Assembly (NCBI GenBank): GCA_916610825.1
Contig: OU744447.1
Span: 20,677,563-20,741,562 of the forward strand
Source of the DNA: Haliclystus octoradiatus
Taxonomy: Eukaryota > Cnidaria > Staurozoa > Stauromedusae > Haliclystidae
Length of the DNA stretch: 64,000 bases
Direction of reading: 5' to 3'
Shown here piece by piece: positions 1 through 15,200 of this stretch. Under the pieces are notes generated by a model that saw only the letters and a program-made list of their open reading frames with translations, had not been told where the DNA came from and made no database searches. The position numbers and the translations under genes are program-made. The first letter of the stretch is position 1. Each line of letters starts with the position of its first letter.

Positions 1-262
1 CTGTCAATAATAATTGACCAAAAAATCATTAAGTAATTTACGGTCAAACTTTGTTAAATATTTGCAACTAAAACAACAAATTCTGCCAAAAGCAGTTAAA
101 TAATTTGTCTCCCTAGCACAGCCTTTATTGCCAGATTCAACTGTAGTTTATAAAAATGGACCATTCAACTCTCATAGGGGGAAGCAGGCAACACCATTGA
201 TGCATATATTAGGTTGTATTATGCACTCTCATAATTGTTGACTTTTGATTTCTTGTTTACAG

Positions 263-3200
263 TATGGTACACTTGTTGACTTTGCAGTGGCAACATATTT
301 ATGCAAAGCAGGTACTGATCTAACATTGAAAAGCAAAGATGGGTATACAGTATTAGATATGGCAAAACATAAAGGTGCTGATAACCTAGCACAGATGTTG
401 GCAAATGCAATGAAAACCTCTACTCAAACTATTGTAAGTTTCTTTGATTTGTAATTACTGCACTGTTTGTAATCAAGTTTGTTTATATGGTCGAACGTCG
501 TTCTATGTTTGCATTAATTTTTTTGAATTAAATTTTAATTCAATGTTTATTCTTACTAAAATGTCCTTGGATTATCAATTACAATAATTATTACTATGTT
601 CACAATCGAATTTAATATTTACAATTAAAAAATGCTCTTCGTCATTAAGCTTTCCTGATCTGTTTCTCATAGCGTATGGCCATGTGATTCATAAAGACTT
701 AATAGCTATTAAATAGAACTTGATATGATAGTTCTTGTTTAACACTTATGATGCCGACGATTTTTCAATATCCTTTCACCACAGGCCGCCCTGTTTTTGC
801 ATGCGATCACAATATCAAGTAATCAACTTTCAAGTTCATTTATCTCAAGAAATATTCGTTTTTAAGTTTTGGGAAATTATTATTTCGAAACATATATTTC
901 ATGTTGTGTACTTTTTGTTTGAAATTTTATAATCAAAGACTGCGCATTTTTCAAAAGAAAAACACAATGACGGAAATGTTTCAAATGTTTTATGAAAAAC
1001 AGTCTTAAAATTCAAATTATTTTAACATCAATCAAACAAAATAAGTTTTAACATATCATACTTTATTTAAACTTTTGATTTATTTGGTCTCAAGAGCAAT
1101 TTAGCCTTGAAACAAGATGAAAAAGAGAGCAACTATGTCTGTAGACCCACGCCCGTACGCCATGAATGTCGAAATTTTCATTTCTCAAAAAATTAATTTA
1201 AAATAGCAAGACTACATTTTATATCCAATAATGATTTAAGCCAACTCCCAATACAATTAATTAGACCAGGAATCGAATATAAACATATATAACATGCTTG
1301 ATTTATATTAATTTGAACAAAACTTTCATTATAACGAATTTTAAAAAATCCGAAAAAATTGCAAAACACAACACAAACTTCTCTGTCTCCAAATAAAATT
1401 CATTAACCAGAAAACCACATACAAAACAGAAATAATAATAGTTGATGACCATATAAATGTATTTCTTCAGTTTTTATCGTATTTTCGAAGTAATAATAGC
1501 TCATTTTATTGCCTTTCTTAGCGCCAAGACGATCGCGTGTCAACACTTCGCCATTTTGTTTTGCTTTCGAACTTTCAAACTGATTTAAAATCGTAAGATC
1601 ACGTTGGATTCAAATGAAAGAAGATTTCCTGCTTAGCTGATATTCGAGTGGTTTAATTGAACAAAGGTTTCTGCTTGAAGACTTCCTTTTTCATAGTTTT
1701 TAAGCTCTGTGGAAAGCCCACGTTGCTATCCCGAGTATACTCGGGTTCGGCCTGCTGACGGGGGTCAAGCTATCCCGAGTATACTCGGGTTCGGCACGAC
1801 AAGTGTTAAGCAAATGAGCTTGATCAATAACATAACAATACGGTAACATACTAAATATAATAAAAATAAATGTTAAACAATTAAAGCATTTAAAGTTTCC
1901 TGTTGTTTAGATAATGTTGATATGAACAACCAAGTTCATGAACGTTGAATGGCCCCCATGAACAGTTCATGAAAATTTGGGACCATTTAGCGTCATGAAC
2001 TTCTGAACTGTTTTTCGCAGGGGAGGTGTTGCCATTTATTTACATGGGAAAAGAAAAACCAGAACAAACCATATAACTTTGTCAAATCTAACATTGATCA
2101 ATTGTGTCGCTATAATCTACCCTGCAAAGGATTCCATGAGGCATATGAATAGTTAATGACCAGTTGATCGAAATTTAAGAAACGTAAATAAAGTCGTAGT
2201 TCTATATGTTCACACGCTAATTTAGCTTTTATTTTTATTCTGCAACATTAATTACCAAACTATTAGACAACTGTTTGCGAATCAATGAATTGTATTTCAC
2301 AGTAGCTATGACAACACTTCCTTTCATTCCTCACTAAATAGACTGAATCTCCGATTTCTCATGAATCTAATGGTTACCATTTTACATCTACATTAAATGA
2401 ATACTGGACTGGCGATGCACCAGATGTGAAGAGAGATGTTCAAAATGAAATCAAATTGAATCCAATAACTGATATCATATGGAACAAAGACCCCAAAGTT
2501 GACAAAGACTTTTACTTACCTAATGCAAAGTGAGTAGACAAGATTTATTTATATGATTGTGATATTATTATGTTAGGACAATTGATCATGAGTTGACAAG
2601 TTGACAAGTGTTCATGAACTTTTCAGTAGTACCATGTTCACTGTTCATGTACCCGCAAGAAAATTTTCATGAGCTGTTCTTACACCCGCAAAAAAAATGT
2701 TCATGAACTGTTCATTAACTCATTGATATTTCTAAGGGCATTAACGATTTACTCAAAATACAAAATATTGGATTCAAAAACTAATGTTTTTAATTCTCTC
2801 TATTGCTTTTGAGCTTGTAGATGATACAAATAGCAAGTGGATGCGAATATGATGTAAAAGTTTTTGTTACTTCTTAATATATCTCAATAAATTCACTGAC
2901 AAGATCATTCCTTTTGCATTTTGGTTTTTCAATTTCATTTTACTTAAATTTCAGAGCTGAGGTTTATATTGATCCGCAAACTGGCATACCGTATGATGTT
3001 GTAATGACTAAAGTAGATGTCAAATGGGGACATTATGGACTGAATAACTTTTATAAAATTCAGGTATTTTACTCTTTTACATCCATTTCATATTCATAAG
3101 TAGACTAAAATAGCCTTATCAACATTGATTCAATGACACCCTGTTAACATCACTAGTATTGAAACCACAGGATATTGAATACTTGATCTCTATTTTCTTT

Positions 3201-6200
3201 GTACATTTTCTCATTGTTTAATTACATGTGATGTAATGGAAATAAGTAATAATTGTAATATTCCATTTTTGAGGTAACTTAATAATGATAACTGATAACC
3301 AGAAGCACAAGTACCCTGTAATCACTTGTTTATTGATGGGACGTATACAAATTCGCAGACAAATACAAACAGCATATCCTCTGCGAAAACAGTTCAGGAG
3401 TTCATGAACAGTTCATGAACAGTTTAGAAAAATTGGAGCCATTTAACATTCATGAACTGTTCATGAACTCCTGAACTGTTTTTCGCAGGAGATGTGATGA
3501 GGAGTCAAACATTATAAAGTGTAAACACTCTTAAAGAGTTTCGAATGACCAGCAGCCTTTGCTTTGTTTTGTTGTCTTGATTACAAGAAACGAGGCTAAT
3601 CCTCTGGAAAATGACGTCAGCGCCCACGTCAGATGATTGTCCTCGTGGCTGTTGCTACGGAAAGACACTACAGAAAGCTCGAGAAAATAGCCTGGTTTAT
3701 CAATTTCAGTTTTGGATAAATCTCAATTCTTACTTGTCGAAACTCAAATTCTATGGCTATAGATAGCCAACAAATGTATACGGCTCAAAAATAAATAGCG
3801 GAATGGGGGTCACAGTCCGATTATCTGTCTGAGGAGTTTGACGCAAATGAAATCAAAACAACGTGGATAAAATGTACTTTCAAATCAACACTAAATAAAT
3901 TTATATGATTCTAAATTTACAATTTACGTGCATAAATACTGCAGGCAAACAATGCAATATAAACCATACATAGGTATGTAACTAACTATTTTTAGACGAA
4001 GCCTACGTGTAACATGTTTACAAATATAATTTTGAGTCAATGATCAAAGTATTCGTATTAAAAATCGAATTCACCTGGTGTTATAATTTCATTTTGTTTC
4101 GGCGATAAATTTCGATTTTGAATGCTAACAAATCTCTTCCTGTTCTTTCAATCCCTAATATACTTGTATCAAGTAAACACCAACATGAAATTTTGAATCA
4201 GTCGAGTTCAGTTGTAGCTTTCAACTCTGTCATCCTTCCTCAATTCGTGTGACGCTAGTAGCAAGTGAATTTATTTTCGTGGTACACATTTATTCAAGCG
4301 TCGAAAGCCCTTACGACGTCCACTTATTGCTCTTGTAACTTTCCAAACCAGTTCGTTGATAAACAACTTAACAGAATGCTTCCATTTTCGTTTTACGAAA
4401 TGTTTTGCAAAATCGCGTGTGTGTGCAAAGGAGACACAAAGGCGGGCCGTGTATCATGAAAACGATTGATTGAAATCTGGGTCCAGATTTCAAAGACAAA
4501 ATTATGCAAAGGCTGCTGGTCATTTTATGGTCTTTAACTGAGCTACCAAACTGTGTTATTTGATAAGGTTGAGATGGACATTGGGAATTATCAAACTGAG
4601 GGCAAGCTATATGATTTATCATCACATTGACATTGATATTAACATTACACATATCATATCGCATGATTATCCATCATATTAATTAAGTAAAGGTAGTAGC
4701 AAAATTTGGATTTAGTGGTTTCTGCCATTTCAATAATAATCACTTATCACTTATATACATAATACTGTCTGTTTATATATCACAATATTTCTATATTTCG
4801 ATATTTCGATATTTCTGTGTCTGTCCGCGACTTATGTACGTCTTACTGGCGAAATAATACGGATAATCCGTTGTCGGGAAATTATGCAAACATTTGTGTT
4901 GAGATAACCGTGTACAGTAACAAATTTGTTGTATGAAAAGTATGGGTCTATGACGTTGTTTTAAAATAATATACTTCATCTGATATTTTATTTGATATCA
5001 TTGTATTAAAAAATTCAGAGATTTTGAAAAATTTCATAGGTCGATAATCTAGCGGGCAGCCAAATCGAATTCAAATTGAAATCCCCAGAAAAAAAATATT
5101 TTGCTTTGCATTTAAAAGCTGCGTGTAAATTGTTTGAGCAAGTGAAACTTGAAACTCAATCAGTTTTATGATAATTAAAACAATACGAAATACTGAATTA
5201 CATTGAATTACCAGTTTAACTAGGCCAGACGAAATATGTTTTGAACTCAAAGAAACGTAGACCTATTTCATGTATAGTGTTGATATCAGCAATACATACA
5301 GCGCAGCACAAACGCTATGAAAATTAAGGAGAATTCAGTTCTTCAAATTTATTAATGAAACGAAATGCCGTTCATTACTTTTCAAAACATTTCACTTTTA
5401 AAAAGGCTATTTTGATATATAATTTGTGAGAACACTGAGCAAACAATCTGTTTTGAAATGAACAATCTATCGCGGGGCATAAAAACAAATTAACTTGCAA
5501 GAATTTTCAAAATGACGTTGGCGTTCGACTAATTCGAAAAATATTCAAAGTTCGAAGAGATTATCTGACTACAGTCTAAAATTACAGAGTTTAGAATCAA
5601 TCAAGGCATTGCACAAAAGTATTTCTATAATTTATTATTTAATATAAAAACATCATTTGGTTTTGAGCAGGCAGGCTTTTATTTTCAGATTTTGCTTCCA
5701 TAATTAACGAAGGAATTATAGTCATCGATTAAAATTAAAATTTCATTTTGTTGACTTGCTATACGAATAAGACACAGTATGTTACTACAGTTTCGAGAAT
5801 AAAAATAGCGGTGTCTTGTTATTATCGTTGATCAACATTTAATAAAGAAAAATTCAAGGTATATAAAATTTAACAATGTTAAATTGAATTGAGCGTATGA
5901 TTTGTGATAAATAATAATAATTATAATATTTTCAGCGTTCAAAAATTTTGCTTTGAATTTAAAAGCACAAAAACATAATTTAAAAACATTTTTAAATAGT
6001 TAATACAATTTGGATGAGTGTAACAAACCTTGTGTTACAAAAATAAAAAGCGAAAAGGTTGCATGAAATAATCGATCATAGCAAACAATATTTATTAAAA
6101 TACAACTTACCATTTTCCAAATGAGATCCAAATAAAAACTATACGAGCGGCATAATCTCCGAACAGCATTTAAATACATAATAGCGGGTTCTCTGAGTTA

Positions 6201-9200
6201 ATACACCAATCAATAATAAGTTAACAACCATATTTTATCGAAGGAGAATGTACGCCCGATAAGAATAAAATAAAGATTGTCTTTTATTCTAAATAATTTT
6301 GACAAAAATGATCATTTCATACCGTGATCAAATGCATGGTAAAGTAGATTCATTTTCTACATAGTAAATTATCCTTTTCGTCAAACATCATACATGAGCA
6401 TTTAAATATTACCATCGGATGTGGTATTTTATATCTTTGAAGCTGCACTAAACATTTCCACTCTATAAACCATCGCGTCCGTTTCAATAAATTCTGAATA
6501 AATATGCATATCACGAATCTGGCAAAATGAGTTGTTTTCGTTTTTCTATCAAAATAATTAATTTATTCATAATCATCTTTCCTTTCATTCGACATCTGTA
6601 ATGTATTATAAATAGCGCGTAGAAATATTAACAACAAGATGTAACATAATATCAATATCGAATTAGTATAGCGATTTATTATAGAATTTTATTTCCTTTT
6701 AAAAGAATGTTGATGCTATTATTCTGGAAAATTTGATAACAAGAAGCACTATCAGACCAATTTTTCAGATCTTATTTTTACTTATAAAATTTTATTTTCA
6801 ACGAACTCTTAGTATTTTGATAGACTGCCATGAAAATCACAGGCATACTTGCTAAGATTGCAAAGATCAAAAATATATAGGCTCATATAGTATCATATCA
6901 TAATATTTTCAGATTATATATATAATGTGAAATTCAATACACGCGCGTGGGTCGGCCTTGTTCAATAATACGTTGTCGAAGCAGTAGGTTTGTTGATAAG
7001 GTCAGTCAAAGCGCTTATATCAGTAAGTAACGCAGTGGCTAATTGGTTAATGCTCTGGTATAATAATTTCAGGGTCGTCAGTTCAAATCCGCCATTCGGA
7101 AACCTTTTATCAACGATTTTTCTTTTTCTTTAATATGAAGCAGTAAATCATTTTTAATTAACAAAAGATATCGTTTGATCATGTTAATAACAGAAATCAG
7201 TGGACCATGTGTCTTGTTGAAGCTAAATTAATTTAATATTGAATCTATCGCATGCAATGCCACAAGTTTCACTGGCCACACTTTGACGGAGTTATTTTGT
7301 GAACACCACATTAGTGTTGTATATATTGCAATAAAGATTTATGAATCCGAACCGAACGCGATCCGATCGTATCGGGTCAGATTCGGGTTAATATTTTAGA
7401 TCTTCGGATCGGATCGGATTTGAAGTGATTTTTTATGGATAGTTTCAGATTTCGAAATTTGACTGAGTATTTGTAATTTATAATAATTAATGTGTTCTGG
7501 CTTCCTTTCAACACATAAAATAAAGTTTTTCTATGTAGACAAAGCTACGTTAAATTATACATTTCAATCGACTCAATTGATGTGAAATAAATTAAATTTT
7601 TATTAAAGGAATGATTAAGATGTATTGATTGATGCTACATCGTTTCAATGCGTATTGTGTCTCATGTTCTCCTCCAGAGTTCATACTACGTATTATACAG
7701 CGATAGTCAGCTTAGTCAATTGTTTAATTATAAGTGATCTGAAAGTTTTATCATAGAAGGTCCATTATGGACTACACTCATTGCTAGTTACCGTATAATA
7801 GTAAACAAAACAAATGTCAGCTAACCAAAATAATGCTATTGTAACATAATTAGGTCTTAAATGTTGCATATTATGACTTCATAATGTGGTACATTTAGAT
7901 TTGTCTAAGTTCTATTAGCCAATCAGAATCAGATTTGTAGGTTTGATTTATCGTTACACTATTATTGAACGAATTGAGTGTGACATTGAAAGTTTATCAG
8001 ACTGAGGTAGATAATAGAGCCTTCAAGGTCTGATAAATTGTCAATGTCATGCGAAATAACAAGTTGTAGCAGTAATTGTTTTTGTTTTACTATCTTCATT
8101 TTATCTATCGTATCTGTTTCATTTTTTTCAACAACCTGCAAGAGATCATTCTGCTTTACGTAAAAATTGAAATTAAATTACATTGTTGAACATTAAATGG
8201 AATATAATAACAAGTAGGAGGAAATGTTGTTGTATCTTTACTGCTAAAAAGTGGTAATTACCCAGCTAAATACTAGATTATTCTGCATTTCAGCTTTAGT
8301 TATCTGCGTTTTAAAGAGGCGATTTGACCCACTGCAGCCATGATTTTGAATTAAATACCCTACAGATGTCCTAGAAAGTTCCTATATTCTGTAAATTCTC
8401 ATGTGACTTTAATGCCTCTATTGATTCGAGTGAAGTTAGATGTCTGAAACATTGTTCGACATAAAAATATTAAACTTTTGCAATTGAATTTTTGTTTGAT
8501 TAGATAATAGATAGAAGACTTCCATTACGAAATAGATAGAGGAAGATCTTGGCCGAGTATAATATTATCATCGGCTAAGGCTAATAGTATGGATTTTTTA
8601 TTAGATACTTTATCACAAAGGCAAAGATTTATGGATTATGTTTAACAAATGGGGACGGATTTCTGATTCTGGTCAAAATCAACAAACCCCATATACAACA
8701 CCAGAAGAAGCAGTGGAGAATTTTAAGAAAATATTCAAAAGTAAAACTGGAAATGCATGGGAAGATAAGAGGAAGTAAGGTTGAATAGAATATATAATAT
8801 AAATATATATATAATTAAGAAACGAAAAAATCAGACATTTGTTTATTAATTATTAATCAGCTCTGCATTTATGGCATCGAGCACTATTGAAACAGCAAAG
8901 ACAACATAAGTACCTCGATATTACTATATATATAATATGTATAAAATTTAAATGAACATTTAAATTTTAAATATTGGCAGGTGAATAGTGCTCAATGCTT
9001 GTAAAAATGGTGTGTCTTTCTTGACTCTATTATTATTATTATTATTATTATTACTATATATATATACATATACAGTCAAATTCGGTTAATATCCCCTCTT
9101 TTAATATCCCACCTTGCTTAATATCCCTGCATAAAACTGATTTCTAGTTTCAATTATCCATACTAACTCTTATATTCCTACCTCGCTTAATATCCCACCT

Positions 9201-12200
9201 TGCTTAATGTCCCGCTTTTCATCCGTACTAGCTAGAGGGGGATATTAAGCAAATTTGACTTTATATATATAAAATAGTTAAAATTCCATATTAACTGTAT
9301 GGGTCAATATTCACTGCTGTAATAGCAACCGTGGAATAGTTTCAGGTATTGGAATAAATATATTATACTTGATCAGGCTGATGACTGATTTCTTCAGGAG
9401 AGTTTCATTTCATTTCTATCCATTATGAAGCCTCTACGGACACCATAGTATTAGGACGTACATTACTACATCTGTTACCAAATATAACTCAACATATAAT
9501 ATGTATATTGGACCAGTACCTCTGTCACATAAGTCTTAGTATTGGGGACATCTGACAGCTATATTTCACACAGCTACTGAAATTAACATTTTGGTAAACT
9601 GCGTATTTCACATGAATAATATCATCAATAACACCTTTCCGGAAGTTATAGTGGCCAGGAAACGTTTGTATTCATTCAAAGATAAAATAACTCAAAGTTG
9701 TTTGTGTGTTAGTATGAGAATACTGTGTGAGCAGGATTGAGATATATATTACACAAATGATTGATTTTGCGATGTTATTTGTGAGAGCACCAAGAAAGGA
9801 ATGAGTTACAATGTATATAGAAGATGATGATATTAGAGTATCATAGAAGTATACAATGTATATAGAAGATGATATTAGAGTTACTATGACGTTAAAAGAA
9901 GTGTACAAATATTACGGAATAATAATAACAATAAAAACTACACTTGCTTATCATGTAACACTCTATTTAGAAGAAGAAGTAATCAATTTTGTCTTTCTCA
10001 ACAAAATTTGATAATTGCATGTCTTTGATTTTTATATACAGTTTTGTCAAGAAGCCTAAAAAGTATGCCATAGTACATCCAGAAACAAACCCTGATAAAA
10101 TGCCACGTTATCAAAAGACTCTCTTAGAAGAATTTAACCTTGAAGAATGCACTAAATCAAAAATGCCAAAAGAAATGCAGAATCTAATGAAAAGTATTGT
10201 AAGTGGTTGTGACGATTTGTCTTATCAATTACGACATATTACTATCATTTACTACACATTTTCTTAGCATTATTATTTTATAAAATATCTTCCAATTGTA
10301 GATTTGTCTAACAAGAAATCTGCTTCAATCTTGCAACTGATTTGAACTATTGCAATACTTTTGCAATAGTGTGACCACATATGTCAATTACTGTAACCAA
10401 GTTACTACCCCTGCAAAAACAGTTTAGGAGTTTATGTACAGTCCATGAACATTAAATTGCCCCCAATTTTCATGAACCTTAATGAACAGTACATAAACTG
10501 AGTTCATGAAAAGTCCATGAAAATTAGGCCATTTAATGTCATCAACTCCTGAAGTATTTTCTCTGGGGTAGTATTCCCGAGGTTATAGATTCAATATTGT
10601 TGCTTAATATCTTATCTTATCGTTGCTTAATGGGTACAAATTTTTAAAATGGGTGCTGTTTTGTTATTCCAGACTGATATCTGTGCTATTAAAACAGTGA
10701 TCAAACGTGAACGTCTTATTGAAACTAATTTGACACCACTTGGAATGGTATCCCGCGAGACACTTGATAAAGCCAAAGTGGTTTTGGATAAGGTCAAGTG
10801 AGTGTTTCTCCATTTTCAATAATCATGCTTCTGGGAACAAATCTACTGAGTTCATGAACAGTTCACACAATGTTTGAACATTTATGTTCATGAACTCCTT
10901 ATAAAATGTTAAATGTCGTATAAAATTTAAAGTTGATGAACTACTTTTACAAGGATGATGTACAGTATGAAATACATTGAAGCCGTCACCTGCTTGCATT
11001 AGTTTATACAGCGCATTTTTCCGGATATTTTCAATAGCCCGTAAACTGTTTTCTCTAGGTGCTGAAATACGTTCAATGGCAAGTATTTTCAGGATTTTAA
11101 GCTTGACTTCTACCAAATGAGTTCAAAAATGATGGTAAAATGTAAATTTCTCATAATATATTCAAAAGATTTGATGATCGTTGTGAATCCTTAAAAGTGT
11201 ACTATTTCATTTTTTTATTGGAGCAGGTTGTTGAACAGCGGTAAAACGCTCTGAAAACAAAGCGTTTTGCCGCTGTTTAAGTACTCAACACCTTCTTCGA
11301 TGACATGCGTTGATCTAGTGTTTCAACATGTTTTTGACTTTCGAATGAGCACTACTTTTGAAATATGGTACTTTCAACATTAAATAACTCAGCTTATACG
11401 AGTCCAAATTGAAAAAATGACTGTCTCTATTCCTATTTACTTTGCATGGGCTACTCGATTCCGAAAAAACATTTTATTTACTTGTGTCATTGTACTTTAA
11501 CGTTTATCCCATAAAATATTTGTCAATATGTTTGAAATGGCTGTGCCGATTAACTGTTTATGAATTGCTTATTATACTTTTGTATAGTAGTTATATAACG
11601 TATACTTTACAACATATAAAGGAATTTATCATGACTCTGTGCATGTAATGCTGTGGTTTTACACTCATTACTCTGTCTTATTCATTTCATAAAGTTTTCT
11701 CTACACCCTGATAGATGTAGATATTATCTGTTGAAATCTGACTCATTTGGCTGTTTTTATTTCTAGAGATCTTGTTAGCAAACTTGAAAATACTGAAATT
11801 AGAGGCAACCAATCAGCAGCATCAACATTTGAAGAGGTATAAACAGTGAGAATTTTTATGCTAGACATGATGCGTCAATGGGAGCAGCTTTGATTGCACA
11901 GTACAGTAGAAACTGTTTATAACGTCACCTTTTAATAACGGATTACTATTTATAGCATACTGAATTTAATTGACCTTCCTGGCAAAAGTTGGTATCTTTC
12001 TTCTTATGAATAATCGGCATAATATAAATATAATGCCGCATCGCCTATAGCGTACTTTCTGAAAGTTCCATAGGAGTACCGTTATAAACAGTTTCTACTG
12101 TATAATTAATTAGGATTAAATAAGGTTAAATCTCATTAAAGCTAGATGATCGCCATAAGCAATGATTAAATGCAATCGATATATTATATATTATATATAT

Positions 12201-15200
12201 GATATATATTAATATATTGTTACGACCTGTAATATGATCTAGAGATACTAGCTACCCAGTGTTATGATTTCTTATTTGTTTATAGGTTGCTGAGCTGAGT
12301 AATGAATATTACATGCTTGTACCACCATGTAATTACAATTTTGAAAGAATTTCACCGTTAAATCAGATGGACGCAATACGAACAGCCGAAGAACATTTGT
12401 GGAAATTAATGGAATTGAGTTTTACATATCAAATCCTCTTGGCTGCTCAGCATCGCAAGAAAGGTAATATCAAGATCGGTTATATACTCAGAATGTTGTT
12501 CAATTACTGGAGCTTACGATTCAATATGTTTTCTGAATGGCGCTCTAGGCCCTGTCATAATGTTGCCCCTGAAAATGATCTGACAAAAAGGTTGAGCTTT
12601 CTAGAATCCTACGATATTTCAACAGTTTGTTCAAAAATGTTTTGTTGAAGTTTGGCCTATAAATCATCAGAATGTCAATTTTCTTCTGAGTTTACTCTAG
12701 CCTTCTGGAATCTAGGAACTTTCAAGTGTTCCATGTTTGTCTGTCCCTACCCCCTGATGACCCTGAGTATTATGAAGGGTGGAACTGAAGTGGGCAATTC
12801 TATAGCAGATAATTGTGAATGTAAACAGTAGGCTATGACCATAAAATGTTCTAGCTTACATAGGATGAATGAGCTACAAATTTATGTTACAGTATTTTAT
12901 TTTATTTGACTTTATACAACCTTGTTTAGGAAACATTCATCTCTCGTTCATGAATTTTTAATAAGTTGTACACGCAATGTATTGCGTTTGTGTCTGATGA
13001 CTGTCAAACAGTATCTAACATTTTTTCAAACTGGTTAGTCATTTGTAAAACCATTACTAAACAACTGGACATAGGCCTACGTCTATGATAGTCACAATGG
13101 AAACAAACCAAATATCTGATGAGTTTCTTTGTGTTCATTTAGAAAATCTTGCAAAAGTTGGAAAGCTATTTAGCCGTTCCTGAAATTGCTTCTAAAAATA
13201 CATATGCCGGACAACACAACAGACTTGTTGCGCGAAGGCTGCTGTCGTTTAACCATGACGTCAAATCTAGATATATTAATTATCAAAGACAGGTGCAACT
13301 ACTATATAGAAATGATCCCTGTGAAAAAAATTCCATGATTTCATGAACAGTTCATGAACTTTTTTCATAGGGGACCTCTAAATAAGTAATTGAAACGGTA
13401 TTGCCCTATCAAAAGTGCCTGCACCCCTGTTCTATTTCTAGAGGAGTGGCTCTATTCTCTAAGAGCGGCGATTGGACCTCTATAACATGCCTCTCTGTAA
13501 GCATGGTATTATTTTGATTCCATTATCAACGATAGAGCAATATTTGTTTGAAACTTGCTTCAATCTTTAGCATTCTATCATTCCAGATGTCAGCCCGCTG
13601 GATTACTGTTACAAAGCCATCAATTGCCACATTGAAGTAATGAACCCATCCTCAGCTGAATGTCAAATGATTTTAGGATGTATTGAAAACCATGGTATGT
13701 ATCATGTATCTACAGCAGGGAGGCCTTGGCTTCATGAGATTTTATTGTTAACCTTCCATGAAGTTGTCTGTGAACATGAACTTCAATGTTGAGGATTGAT
13801 CAACTTAACGCAGATTCGTGAACATAGTGAACTGACGTTTTCACAACAATCAATAGAAAACATTTACAAACAGTCATTGGAAGCTTCCCCTTCAAAGTAG
13901 ATGTTTATCAACATAGCACTGTACATTTTCCTTTGAACATTATTCTTGAACTGATCACTGGGAAATGTGCCATTTAAAGTCGATGAACAATGAGAGAACA
14001 AGTCACCAGCAGCTAAAACACAATTATTTGTGGCTAGAAAATGCTAGAATACATTCAAACTTTGGAATATTTTTCAAATTTTAAAATTATAAATGAAAGT
14101 TTTTTGGTGTCACGCGAATCTTGTAATGCAACATTGTTCACATATTTATTTTATTTGTTCTTGCAAACCAATTAATCAATGAATAAATAAATCTACATAG
14201 ATTTATTTGAACATCGTTTATTTTCTATAATTAAAGTCTATTGATGTATGTTTTCCTTCTCTCTCAGATTTAACTGCAAAATCAATTTTCCGTGTTGAAA
14301 GACCAGGTGAGAATAAGAACTTTGCTGATTGTGGTATTACTGAGAATCGCCGCTTACTTTGGCATGGAACATCAAGAGCACATGTGGTTGGTATATGCTC
14401 ATTAGGATTTCGTATTCACCCTACGGATGCAAGAAAAACTGGAAGGAGATATGGTGATGTAAGTTGATACTCAATATGGTAATCTGTTAATAATGATTTA
14501 CAGCAATAGGCTATACAGTAATGGAACAAGATGTTTATTTTTAGTCATCACAACGTTTCAACGTTACTAATGTCATCATCAGGTGTTTTTTTCTAAATAA
14601 TTTTATTTACATGGGCGTTATTTATATGATTACAGCAATTTTCAAATTGTCACTTTCTATCAGGTGAATAAAAATCAAATAAAAAAGGAATTTAAATCTA
14701 AAAATAAATCTAAAATACAATAGAATGGGGATTATGGAACTGAGAGTCCCGCAAGGTTGGCACAAATACAGATGAAGGAGAAGAAATAGTTGTGTTCAAG
14801 ATTTTTTAATCAGAACAAAAGTCATTTGTTGTCCAATCGTGGACAGAGAAATAAACCTGCAGTTTGCATCATATTTCTATGACAATAGCCGTGAAATAAA
14901 ACGATGTAAGAACTTTTGCCTGAAATCACCTGGAAACGTTTGCATAATAATGAAATCACCTGGAAAAGTTTAGGAGGGAAAACTGGAATCCCGGTAGGAA
15001 AATTTTTTTATCTGACCATTGCTTAAAAAGTCATTAAGGCTGACCTCAACAGCGCGTATGTTTCAAGATTTGATTGCCTAATACATGAGATGCTAGCCAT
15101 TAGGGAGTTTCACTCCGTGTTAAACATGCACATTGACTCTGTGAAATCCAAATTATTTACATAATGTATTCCCGCGTAATTACAATATTCATTTTTTGTC

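Larger units (their letters stand above)
434..2341. other. PARP intron 1: palindromes and fold-back repeat, otherwise plain AT-rich DNA
   Basis: This intron runs from donor GTAAGT to an acceptor in CTAAATAG. It carries the twin GC-rich palindromes at 1730-1789 and one decayed palindromic element at 1932-2023. No coding signal was seen in the rest. Confidence 0.7.

Noticed and set aside
9672..9908. 78-codon minus-strand frame with Ser/Ile repeats
   Set aside because: It comes from a local repeat of ATGTATATAGAAGATGATGATATTAGAG in PARP intron 4 and has no protein-like features.
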